64,000 nt of DNA, from NCBI GenBank assembly GCA_021014325.1, contig CM037457.1, positions 7,112,721 to 7,176,720 on the forward strand, written 5' to 3'. A program made the position numbers and the translations under genes. Position 1 is the first letter of the stretch. Every line of letters starts with the position of its first letter. Positions 23,524 to 36,600 of this stretch are shown piece by piece. Origin of the DNA: Plazaster borealis. Its lineage: Eukaryota; Echinodermata; Asteroidea; Forcipulatida; Labidiasteridae. Under the pieces are notes generated by a model. That model did no database searches and was not told the origin of the DNA. It saw nothing but the letters and a program-made list of their open reading frames with translations.

Positions 23524-24625
23524 AATACTTTTGGTAGCTAGGCCTACTACTTGGAATTATCGATGCAGTCGGGAGACTATATAGTTCTCTTTGTTGTGCC
23601 ACACTCAATGCTTGCTTTCCAATCAATTGCGACTGCAGCAACGTTGATGACTGACAGCAGGCCTTGAAAACTGCTACCTACGAAGCATGTGACACCTCTC
23701 ACTAATATTCCATCCAACAGAACCAGGATTGTTTGATAACAACAATGCTGAGGTCATTGCTAGATGCCAAAGGGAAATCTTTCTGCGCCTGGCAAAACGA
23801 TTTAACATCCAAAAATACAAAAAGCTGAAGGTTCATCATGCCCAGAAGAAGATCGGGGCATTAAAGATGACAATTGAACCATTTCTCGGGTCTGTGGGGG
23901 ATCATCTCCTTTTCTGCAGATCTTGACTGTAGGCCTATAGTCAGTTTATCGGGACCACAACCAACCATGAAGACTTCTCAGCTGGTAAACCATCAGAGCT
24001 AGTTGTCTTGTTGTTCTTCAGTGATTGGTGGAAGGTCGGCAAGGATTCAGTCCTGATACGGAACGTAAACCCAATCCCAAGCCCAAACCATGGTTTCCAA
24101 AAGGCCCATAAGGGTGCACCCCACTAAATAAACTCCCATTATAGCAAACACAGCAAAAACTAAATATTCAAAAATACTTTAACAATACTTGGAAGTCTCA
24201 CAGGCTTGCGGTTTTCCAAACGTCCTTGAAAAAATGGCCTTAGCACCTCTCGGCAAATAGGAACTCAACAACCCCCAGGTCACAATTGTACAAAATGTTT
24301 ACACTGTACCCCTTTTATTTGGCTCTCAAATCGTGTATAGAATCAAAATGTTTTCTCTTTAGTGGGGTGCACCATTCCTTCTCCTCCATGGGTACACCAC
24401 TAACAGGCCCGGCGTAGTTCATCAGAAGTGTACTTTAATATACCGCCCTCTTGTGACTTAGGTTTACCTCTTTAATTGATGTCCAGAATTAGTCAACTGA
24501 GGGCGGGCGTACACTCACACACAAAATAGAACACCTTCCTTGTTGTTGTAATAACTAATCAGTCTGTTCAGTGAGTGAAATAAAAAGTATTTTTAAAACA
24601 CTCAAATACACATTTCTCTCTGGAA

Positions 24626-27600
24626 ATGGATAGTAAAGGAAGTCTAGAAGAGTTAGAAGAATCTTCAAAGTCTTCAAAACACGACCGTCATCCTAGTGGT
24701 TCTAGTTTAGACAATGTAACATTAGCTATTCCCGCAGTGGTGACACGGCCAACGGTGAGCACTACTTCCACTACGGTCAACGACAACGCCTCCACCAATG
24801 AAACACAACAGGCTGAGCAAGATGAGGCAAAGGTAGGAATTGGAATGGTTCCTCCCTAGTTACCACCAGCCAGAATAAATGATGTATACCCACCTTTAGA
24901 ACGTGTCTTGTTGATATTATTGTTGTTGAAGTATTACCCTCTTCACTTTTGTTTCTAATTCTACTTCCGTGATAAAAGTAAAACGAAATTCCACCAACTG
25001 TCTGACTGTCAACATGTTCCGCATTGTGGCTTGAATTGATTATATTTAACGTTAGGTTGGATATTTGCCGGCAACGGCTAATTGTTAGACACTAGTATAA
25101 GCAAGATCAGAGCGCCTCACTTCTGTTGTTTTAAAGTTTGAGGAGTACACGAGTAGCCGTCATCAAACAACAATTTAACAAATTAAATAAGGCAGTTGTG
25201 CTGGCAACTGAACATGCGCAGTGACTGTTCTGGACCATATGAATTTGGACTTTATTTCCCCTAAAAAAAACCTTTTGGAGCCACAATTCACAAATCAGAA
25301 AAAGAAAAGTTTATATTCTCCATGTAGGAGTAAACTTTTAATAATGAATGAAGGATATTCTTATTATTTTTGGGGGATGAAAACTAGGGAAAGATGGCGA
25401 TATCAGGACAGGGAATGGAATACAGAGCGTATCGGATGATAAGCAGGAGGCGTTCAACTGAGCTAAGCAGCAGTGGTCAAAAATCTGAAGTTTAATACAA
25501 TATAATAATGTTTGCTACGTAAAATGCACTTTGTAAAACTTAGCCGGTACCAGCACTATATCCCTTCTCTTTAAATTACCAGGGTTTTTGACCACTGCTG
25601 CGTGTGCATGGCTCAATGAGATACACGCTCGCCTGTCAATAAACACAATTTTCTTGTTCATCCCCCAAATTAAGATTAAGAGTATTCTTCTTTTGTTCTT
25701 AAAAAATAACTCAACATTTAAATGGATAGTATTAGTTTCTTTTTCTGGTTCGTGGCCCCATGGATTTCTTTTGAAAAGGAAAATAAAATCCAAAATGTTC
25801 TGAATCCCATTTTGTGACCCCTGATTCCAGACCTTTGTCCTGTTGTCATACAAATGACGAGAATGGACACAATTGTTTAAACATTGTATTCGGCTTTACC
25901 CTAACCACCCCAGGCCTGCCAAAATCAAACAGATGGTTTTGTTGAAATTTGGATGGTCTAGTACTGTCAAAAGTACCCACTAAATCACAGTCCAGAAGCA
26001 CAGGACCTGTTGGAGTATGATGGGTTGTGTACTGTTCCAATAAGTAAACTGTTGTTGGAGCATGATGGGTTGTGGAAGCTTTCTGGTAGAAATGCTTTTG
26101 AGCGTTCTGAGATTCCAGCATACCATTATCGGCTGTGGCTTATAAGCCTTGGGTTCTGCAAATTACGGTTCAAGTGCCTATAATTTGTCTCACAAGACGA
26201 CATCAAATCCCGATGGTGCTTATTATGAGAACCTTTGTTGTCTTTCCTTTGTCAAGTCAGCTTTTCATTGTGGCAACGGTATTTTCAAAGGAAACTGATT
26301 TCTTCAGACATGCCAGAAGGTCCAAAAAGTTCCTAAAAATAAACTGCGGGCGGGCATGGACAAATTTTACTGACCCAAAATGGTTTTAATTTACAGTCTA
26401 CAAGGTATGTGCATGCGTGTGCTGTGAAATTTGAGATGGGTTAACATTATAATGATAATTAGAGGGACATGTTTTTCTGCAGTTAATTAATGGAGCTCAA
26501 TTAATTGATAATTGGGAAATATTAACCCTTCAGGAACTATACAATGTTAAACTCCCAGCACATAGACAAATTGTGATCTTTTTAGAGGATGTCTGACGAC
26601 CAGGTTGACCAGGTTGAAAATTGCCAATGGGGGCCGGGAGTATTTGAAGTATTGCGGACGCAAAAACAGAAAATGTCCAATACCATGAATGTAGGAGTGA
26701 CTTTACAGACTTTGTTATTTGGTAAAACTATGAAAATAATAAATATACAAATATGCACAACTGATTATAATACAACAATATTGAACATAGATACATAACA
26801 TCAACAGAAAAAAACTGAATCAGTTAAAATTAAGATAATTCTTTGTAACTGTTTTTTCTTGTTAGCTACATGTACATGTATTGTACTTAACTCTACAGTA
26901 CAGAGGCTTCTAGGCACACATAATATACAAAATGTGTAGTCTTCGTGGAGGAAGTAGTAAGACTACACACAAAACCAATCATTCATTTGTTCATTCACTT
27001 ATGTGATGACTTTATTAGTTGTGCCCATCTGTCTCTATCAAGTATAGTGTTTGAAAGAGACTGGTGTCAACCTCAATGGATGATTTCAAGGTCATTTTGG
27101 GATGTCTTCAACGACGAGGGACAGCTGGCTCATCATCGATTGATGTAGAGATTTGATCAGTCGAGGCCAAAGTACTCACACCCATCACCCATGGAGGAGG
27201 ATGGATTCTACTGAAGTCTTAAAGATCTTAAGTTTGGTGGTCATGGAGATCAAGGGTCGCCAGACTTTGGTTAGTGAGTTTAGTGCAGGCCAAGCTTTAG
27301 AGCTTTTCTACAATCAAAATCACGAGACGTGTTGGTGTACGAGTCCAGGTATTCAAAGTCATCAACTTAATCAAGCTCATTGCCATTCAATGCAGTGACG
27401 TCATCAGAGGCAGATAGGTTGAATGATGATCATTTAGTCTTCTTTATTTTAAGAGAAAGACCAATGGTCTTGCAGCAAGTTTCTACGTTATGGAGGAGAG
27501 ACCCGAGGATGTCAGCAAGCAGGCTAAGATGGCTTATGTCATCTGCATCTAGTCTAGATTGGATATTGAGCAAGGTGTCTAGTCCTACGGCGTAGTGAGA

Positions 27601-30600
27601 CCATCAGTGTCTTTATTACTGTTCACAAGGCATAATCCAGAACTACATGTATAATAAATGGGTATGGGGCAAGAGGGTCGCCCTGTAGAAAGAACTCCAG
27701 TGTTGACGGAGAATTTCGAAACCAGTGCATGTTTTTAAAAAAATGATGTAAGGTAGAGAGGTATTCCCCTGTAATTGATAGTGAAATATATACATGTACC
27801 CAAATTGTTTTAATTTTAACATCATTGGTTACTATTGTTGAAAACATTTTGCAAGTCCTGGTTGAACTGTCTTGCAAGAAAAAGTTAAAATAAAAAGTGC
27901 AGCAATTCAGCACTTAATGTACATGTATACAAGTGCTGAACTGCTGCATTTTTTGGTTGAACTTTTATGTAAAGTGGGAAGTGCACAAAATCCCTGACAA
28001 AACATACTGAATTCCATCTTTTTCTCAAAAACCTGATTTTTTCCCCTTTTTTCTTCATAATTTGTATTATAAAATACTTTTATTGAAAACAATGTTGGCC
28101 ATCTGGTCACATTTTTTTTATATTTTTTTTTTCAAGTGGAGTTTAACTCCGTTTATTGACATCAATCATTCCCTATTTACAACAGAAGGTACAAAAACAT
28201 ACGGAAAGTTAAAAGAACACATGCAAATGTTGAACATTTGAAAAAGAAACTAACTTACAAGGACATCAACAAATAAAATTGGTGGGCAATTTAAAATAAT
28301 GAAAACAGAACAAAAACTAACTGCACAATATTACTCAAATATCAAACAGAAGACTAATTATTGAACATCAGAAGGAAAATTTAAGCTTGTCGTTTTCGAA
28401 ATAGCACAAAGCACTGTTTTTAACATAAGTTTGGTGAAAGGCCTCTTCACATAATCTGATGTTTTCCATTAGAATGAAATTTTTCAGTTTTCTTTTGTAA
28501 ACTTTAAGAATATCAGCGTAATCATTACTACCTTTTATCGATACTTCACATCGAATATTCCAAATAATTTTATGCAATTTAACAATTAAAAGTAAAACTA
28601 CATCGTCTGTAATGTGAATACCAAGAATTCTAGCACAATCAAATAGATAAAAATGCGGATTGTCTAAGTACTTTTTGATGATATTTTCTACAAATAACCA
28701 AGCATTATAGCATTTGTTGCACTCTATAAACAGATGTTCAATAGTTTCATTAACTTGTTTACAAAGTAAGCAGACATCGTCATCTGTGATACCAAACTTG
28801 TACGATTTAGTCCTTAGTAGGGAGAATTCTGTGTTTTAATTTAAACCACAAATCTTTTTCATCGGCTTCCATGAGGGGACACCGACCATTTTCCCAAATA
28901 TTAACATCCGATTTAGTTATATGAAAATAATTAGTCCAATATTGCAAAACTGCAGGAGACATAAATTGATTGTTTATAAAACACCTGTAAACATCTTTAA
29001 CGTTATTTTCCAAAAGTCTACTATTTTTGCCGGTCACATTTTTTAGTAATACATGAAGTTGTGCTATTGACAATTATTAAAAACAACACTGTATGTAGTT
29101 CTAAGCTAATAATTGATGTACATCTAATCTACGTGTAGGCCTACTATGTACATGGGAAATTCCACACTGATGGGCCAAAAGATAACTTTGTAAGATAGGC
29201 ATGTGAGAGCAAGACGAAAGTAACTATTTTGTTACAGTCTTTTCCTTTACATTTTAAATCTGTTTATGATTGTTTGTAGTAAAAAATAACAAATTACTCG
29301 GTGACCTCTAGGAATTACAAGGTCATTTAAAATGTGTTATGTGTAACAAAGACAGACATATGGCCTGGAAAGGAAAGAAAGAATGAAGAGACAGTTACAA
29401 AATACTGTGTCAGTAACTTTCCTAACCCTTAAAGATTGTATGCAATAAAACTGAGATGTTGCCATGGGTATTAAGGCAATAACAATGGGAAATAAATCAC
29501 GTACGAACATTGGACAGATGCTTTTGTGACAAAATTCTGTCCTTGTTTGTATGTATAAATTTGTTTTTAAAACTTAAAATTTCTTAAATAGCTAGGGAAG
29601 AAGTTTCTTAATTCATGTAATTTTGGCTGGTAACTATCCCTAAGGGTCTGTAGAATTGGTATCTGGACAACATTGGGCAATACATTTATTTTAATATAAC
29701 CTCTATCAAATGATAACAAAAATGTCTGTCCCTGTTACATACGTATAAATCTTGAAGAATTATCTCCTCCAGTTTCTTAAATACTCGGTCATTTACCTTC
29801 TTTTTTCGTTAGCCACAATCCTCATGTGCTTCTGAATGTACACAGACAAACATACATGACAACATACTTCATTTTGTTACTACAGTACTATCCAACTTTC
29901 CCCTCCGGTGTCACACTTTTGTGCTCATTAGTGTGGAATTGCCCACATGTATGTTCACTTAAGTCAGTCATGTAGGTCAGCGACCAATGATCATCACAAC
30001 TAGTCCCCTACAATAAGTATGATATAGGTATCAAGGTTTGAATCATAACTGTACCTATAACAGCCTGAACAGGTATTTAATTTTATATCCAACAGATTCA
30101 TATGGCATGTCTCTGTACATACATTATACATACGTACATGTGTATACATGAATTTTTTGCTATCAATGCGAGGACCTTCCTTTGTCCCTCTAAGTTAACA
30201 CTCTCTATAGACTAAGCGCACGAAAAAATGTAAGGACATAAAAATACAAAGGATTCCAATGTGAGGACAGCATTGTCCCTTGTGTGTTCCTTTGTTCTGC
30301 TGTCCCAACTCTGATGGCAATCATACATACATGTAGAATACACATCATACATACATACATACTGTACATATCAAGCAACTTTTAGCAACTTATTCGTTAT
30401 CAAGTTTACACAGCATCATCCTCATGTACAGTAGGCCCTATACAGTATGTTTGCATGGATTGTAAAAAATATGTAGTTTGCATGGTTTATATTTCGCCCC
30501 AGCCTCCCTAACCATGACAAGTTACATGACCCCCCCCCCCCAGCCAAGGTCTTACCTGGGAATTACACATATGTTATTGTACACTCTCTTTAATTCCTAC

Positions 30601-33600
30601 ACTTGTGCTACACAAAATGACTCCAGCAGAGTCTTTCTTAAAATAGGCTAGATATGACATACATGTAGGTCTACCATTGGCAAAAATATACCATTGAAAT
30701 TGTAATTGGCCTCCAGCCTGTATATTACATGTCTGATTTGCACCAGGGTTCACACTAAAATTATTCATGTCCGACCAGTTTGGCTAGCAACATTTTTTTT
30801 TAAACGGATTGTCCCACCTGAACATTTTAATTTACAATTGTAAGGGTTTCATTAGGACACCATGGTCAGTGGAGATTTTGTATGAAAAAGGATTAAAGAC
30901 AAAGCAGAATTTTCAAGGAGCATCAACATGTGAACCTGAGTTTAACCAAAGTTTCCTGCCTATACCACTGTCTGTAGGGAAATTCTCTTAATCAGGAATA
31001 AAGGAATCATGTAAAGGGCTGTCACTATTTATTCAGAAACCATGCACAGAAAATGGAGATGGAATATGAACAGGCGCCACTAAAAGGCAATAACACTGGT
31101 TGCTTTTAAACTCATTCCTGTTTAGCGGGGGGGGGGGGGTTAGAACCACTTTATACTGGTTTTCTCATCTTTTTATTCTGGACAAGTTAAACCTTTTGGT
31201 TTAGTCCATGTACGTCGCATTTCATCATCTTGTTCAGATAGTGATGTCAAGTGTACGGCGTACATATGTCATTTACTCAGTAGAACCTTTCACTCTGTTG
31301 TATGACGTACCCTGTACATGTGGTACACAGTATGTAGAAAGTTTGTAAATGTACTTGATCATGGGAGAGTTGAGGCAATTAACTAAATTTCCTGTTTGGG
31401 GTGAGTTGATTTATTCCCCAGAGTAACTTTAGACTGTCTACACGTACTGCACAGACTTAACAAACTGTGTACCGTACTTGAAAAATGTAAGGCAAGCATT
31501 TTCTACTCCAATGAAGCAATGTACATAAGTACACATGATTGATTCAGACTTTTTCGTTCAACGTTCTTTATGAACACCCGGCATCCCTCCAGTCCTACCA
31601 TTGGCAAGTACGTTTTGTACAATGCACAGAGGTGTAATGTACATTTACATCACTGACTATGGTCATTCAGTGTTTTGGGTTTTCACCGTAAATGCTGTAG
31701 CCTTGCTGTGTCACATTTCAGTAATAATTAAGAAAATAAAACATAAATTCCATAACAAAACATTGCAAGTTTACATGACCCGATGAATGGTGTGGCAGTC
31801 TACAAAACTTTAATTTTAATAAATAGCTTTATAAGAAACTGTTTTGGTTGGGGTGTCTCTTGTTACTTCAAGGCCTAAACATCAAGTCTTTTTAGGAACC
31901 CTGGTAAAACATCTTGTGTCCAGGCTACTCATCCTTTGCTCTAACTGATTGCTTCCTTGTTGTAAGGAAAGTTAGAGTTCCTTGGAGATTAGAGTTTCAG
32001 CAGAGAGCCTGTCAACGTAACCAAAAAGAAAGGCCTGCTACATGTAGTGCATGATGTGCAGAGTTGAGAGGCTAGCAGTCCTTGTTTACGACAAAAGCGT
32101 TTCCCCTCCACAGGGATGGGTGCCATTTCTAATTCCTTCCTTTAATGATAAGCAAGAAGACTCTGCCATTGCCTAGAGTACACTTACTACAACAACAAGG
32201 TTTGTCCTTAAATACAGTCTCTGACTCACAGTGAAGTGAGCAGATTCTAGTGAGCAGTCTGAGTAAGTGCCATACTATTCTGGTTAGTCTCTACTCATCA
32301 GGTTCATTGTGCACAGGACTGTCCTTTACCTGTGGAAGTTCATGGGATTTCTTGTTTGTGTTGATGCATTTTGAGAGGCAGAGGATGAAATCATTTGGAG
32401 ACATGTATCCTATGGACTGAAAGTATCTAAGTTGGCAGTCAGAACAGTGTCTCAAGAAACTCTTTGAGAAGTTGATAACCAACTGTGTCAGAGAGTGAGG
32501 AAGATTACTACGTGTGTCTACAATGGCCAGTCCAAGTGTAGATGAAGATGTGCTTCAGTTAGCATTACATATTGGACTTCATGATCTGGTCTGGATGGAT
32601 GGGAGATGTTCAATTTGTGAAGTATGCACACTTAATGCTGTAAATTGTTGCATGGAGCAATGACATTGCACTGTGAATCTGATTGTACACGTTGGTTCAC
32701 AAGAGCATGACACATTAATCACATTAATGCATTGATTTGATAAAGTTGGGTATACATGTACATGTGATCTAAACTGCTGGAACATACATTTTGCCTTGCG
32801 CTAAATGCATGAATTCAGTTCTTATATTGTACAATGGTTGAAACTGCACATGTTGCATGATCAAACATACTCCGGCATGTAGACAACAGCAAAGTGTACA
32901 TAATGTACATGATAACAACAAGCACATAGAGGTGTTAGCAGTATCGGGTACACCCAGCGGTAGGTACTACATGTATGTACTATGTTACTAGTACCTGTAA
33001 CAAGCGGATGGATGTACATGTATATTGTCACTGAAGGAGTTACATGTTAGTAACTTGCTCACATGATTCAACCAGCCACCAACTGCTGACAATATTCAAT
33101 TCAGTACTAAATATGTGTAAATATCCCCAGGTACTTTAAGCAGTTCTATTGTTTGAAAGGTGGTCACATGACCATGTTCAGTACTAAACTGTTGGAAAAA
33201 TAATGTTGCTAGAGCTTTTTAGGACCATTGGCTGACCCGCGTTTGACGTTCATAGCCATATGCGTGTTGGTGCGCAAGTTTACTCGAGCGTGACTATCAC
33301 AATCAATTACATACCAGTACTCGGTATGCACAATTGTTGAGCTTCATGTGCAATTTGACCCCTTGCAAATGGTGCCTGAGGACAGGAAAAGAAACATTTT
33401 ACAAACTTCCACTTATAGTTTTTCCTTAATTTTACTCTTTTAAAAAAAGGGGTGTTTCTGAATGGGAATAAAAGAGCAGCGACTTGGTCTTAATTGGCCT
33501 TTTAGACCTTGCAGGGTCATGGCCATACAATAAAGGACCGAGCTGAAGGCCACAGGCCCACACCCTACCGGTCTTCAACCTTGTCACCACTCTTTATGTA

Positions 33601-36600
33601 TATTTCCTTAAGTATAACAACCTAATTCCAGAATCCTTTCCCAGAAATTGAAAAACACAACATGTACAGAGTTAGTTGTGTGGTTTGCCATTTCCTCTAA
33701 GTTGTAAAAATACAAAGCTGCATGTCATCAATGAACACGGGCTACAAATACATGTGCAAAAGGTTTAATGATTTGTTTGTAGAAGGTGGTGTACAGCTTC
33801 ACTTTATAAGTTCTATGCATATCAAACATCTTTTTGAACCTTGGGTCCTCACTTGCTGTAGTCAGATACTGTGTGAAGTTAATAACCGGTACACCCCAGC
33901 ATTACAACCTATTGACTGTGCTGATACATTTAAGGTTCACTGTTATTAATATACATAATTACATTAACTTGACTGTCAAGTTTGGATGACATGTCTAGGA
34001 AGGTGAGGTGGACTTGGGTGATGATTCATCAATTTCTACAGGTCAACAGACTTAATGATTTTTTCTTGTTTTCAAGATGAAATTTTTTCAAATTCTTGTC
34101 AAAAAGAGTAGAAATGTACTCCCTTATGTACATACATATTTTATATTTAATATTACTGTACATGAAGCCAATACTGCATGGAAATGTATAATGTTGTTGT
34201 TCTTCTGTAGCTCTGTACTCTGGAGTGTGTTCAATCATCAGACATGAGACACATGACTCAGACCAAACTTCAGATATTTGGAGTGCATCTGTCTTTTCAC
34301 ATATGCTCTCACTCAACCCTGCATAGTGCATACACTGTACATGGAATGTCATGTACAAGAACATAGGCCTAGTACTTTACTGACATAAGTCTACAATCTT
34401 AGGAAACTAATGATCTTCAAGTTATTAAATTATGCCACCCATAAAATGAGTGATTTTACAGTCATTGTTAGTGGTTTTTTTTCTTTTATTATTTATTATT
34501 AAACGATTTCTGTGTATTATTGTTGTTTTGGTTGCAGTCTTCTGGTGGAGGCAAGCCAGCACAGAATGAAGATGTCCCACTTATACTTGGAGAGAGGATT
34601 GAAGGAATTGGTACGTTATCCAAACCGTCCTAGAGGAGTAATACTATATAAGTAATGACCAGAGCTGCTGCTGTCAGAGTTTTTATCAAAATCTTACTCC
34701 AATGAAAAGAGTTACTGTGTAGCAAAATACCTCAGAAAATCCTAACTGTTCATCTTTTAGGACGAAAGTACAAACAGGACAATTTTTGCTGCTTGTGTGT
34801 TTTCTTTGCATATCTTTTTGGTCAGATGAAGCATTTGATAATTAACAGTATGGCTGCTTTCCCATCCATTTCACTAAAGAAAGACCTACAGTCTAACTGC
34901 CCTACACATACATGTACCTCAGGGTATACAGGAGACGTAAAGACACCATCGATGAATAAAGAATTTCACTATTCAAAAGTATGCATAGAATGAGTTTAAC
35001 GACTAGTTATAAAAGATCTAGACATTGTATACAGTTGGCATGAAGGTAAATTTGGGTCATTTTATGAAAAGTGTTGTGTTGAGGAAGAAGAAAAAGAAAT
35101 AGAGAAACAAAAGGGGGGACTATATGGTGCATGAAACCTGATTTAGTCCGCAGAATCCGAATCAATCAAATGAAATATAAAGTTGGAAAGTTCATTTAAG
35201 AAAAATAAAAACTTGTGATTTAGTCTGTGGATCCTGACTTATAGTGTACTCCAGGAAACCTGACTAATTACACGGAACCCGAGGTTCTGAAGGACATTTT
35301 TACAACTCATTTTAAAAGAGTGTTGAAAATGTGAACTTTGCTTTAAAAGTATATATTTTAATTGCAAGTTGGGACTACACGAATAGTGCTTGTCTTTGTG
35401 TAATAATGTACAATTAAAATTAAACTTGAAAAAACAAAAAATGGAATTGGTTGTTTGGGATTGTTTTGGGAGTTTTTTGCTCCAGTAATAAAATATATTG
35501 TACACTTGTGTAACCTCATTTATTAAAGGCATCGTACACGTTTGGTAATTGTCAAAGACCAGTGTTCTCATTTGGTGTATCCCAACATGTGCATAAAATA
35601 ACAAGCCTGTGAAAATCTGGGCTCAATTGGTCACATAGTGTTAGCCAGAGGGGTGTCTGGGTGTCTTTTGGACACCCTGTTTTGAATTTGGACACCTTGT
35701 TTTATCTGTCATTTACATGGAAATATATTGTAAGTAAACAATTTGGACACCCAGTTTTGAAATTTCCAGCAAATTTGGACACCCTTTTACCAAATTCTAG
35801 CTAAAACCTTGATTGGTCATCGAAGTTCCAAGAAAATGATGAAAGAAAAAACACCCTTGTTGTACAAATTTGTGTGCTTTCAGATAGGAATAAAAACTTT
35901 TTGCAAGAAGTTTTTATTATTTTAGTGAGAAATTACCTCTTTCTCTAAAACTACGTTACTTCAGAGGGAGTCGTTTCTCACAATGTTTTATACTATCAAC
36001 AGCTCTCCGTTGCTCGTTACCAAGTCAGTTTTTATGCTAATATATATTTTGAGTAATTACCAAACGTGTACAGTGCCTTTAACCGGATTATCTTGTCTAT
36101 ATTCCAATCCTACACAGCTAAGGATGTGACTTACTTATGCCCATTTACTGGACCAGTCAGAGGAACTCTCTGTATCACCAACTACAAGTTGTATTTTAAA
36201 GGAGTTGAAAGGGTAAGTCATTCTCAGTCTTCAGTGTGCACAAACAATAAATGTTGAGTGTATTTTTGTACCTCTACATTTTACAATTGTTGAACGCTGT
36301 GGATGGGGTCCAAGGTGTTTTGTACACCTAAGGTTAATGGCATTGATGTGAACGTTGCATTTCGTTGTTTGCTTTAACAGGAAATGACATAATTTTATTT
36401 AAGGAACTTTGGTCAAAGATTAAAATTCTGGTCTCGCCTTTGGAACAGGAGAAAAACCTCTTCTCTGGAGGCAATCTGTTGTCATCTTCCAACATTATTA
36501 CAAGGAAATTGGCACAGTTAAAGAACCCAGAAAAACAGTAGCAAACGGATTGTAAACAACAATGGCAGTCGTTGACAGAAATACTGCTTTATGGTTCCCT

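Larger units (their letters stand above)
21916..24625. other. Divergent intergenic region between SLC6 and MTMR2 starts
   Basis: The start codons of the two genes point away from each other across 2.7 kb. The interval contains the MITEs at 22469-22649 and 23149-23523, a TTTGCAAATAT-rich stretch at 22680-22840 and no supported gene. There is no clear TATA box or CpG-dense island near either start codon. 5' non-coding exons, if any, cannot be seen. The reading frame of MTMR2 is closed upstream by TAA at 24581. Confidence 0.6.
24833..34537. other. MTMR2 intron 1
   Basis: This 9.7-kb intron holds two minus-strand LINE fragments, at 26950-27870 and 28130-29073. The stretch 24833-26949 shows no gene. 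From 29074 to 34537 I see no exon or family motif. That part contains many copies of the palindromic TACATGTA and short homopolymer runs. Confidence 0.7.

Noticed and set aside
23729..23926. A 65-aa frame (LAKRFNIQKYKKLK...) between the two divergent genes.
   Set aside because: No recognised domain, no convincing partner exons, and stop codons close the frame on both sides. It could be a transposon remnant; nothing supports a gene.
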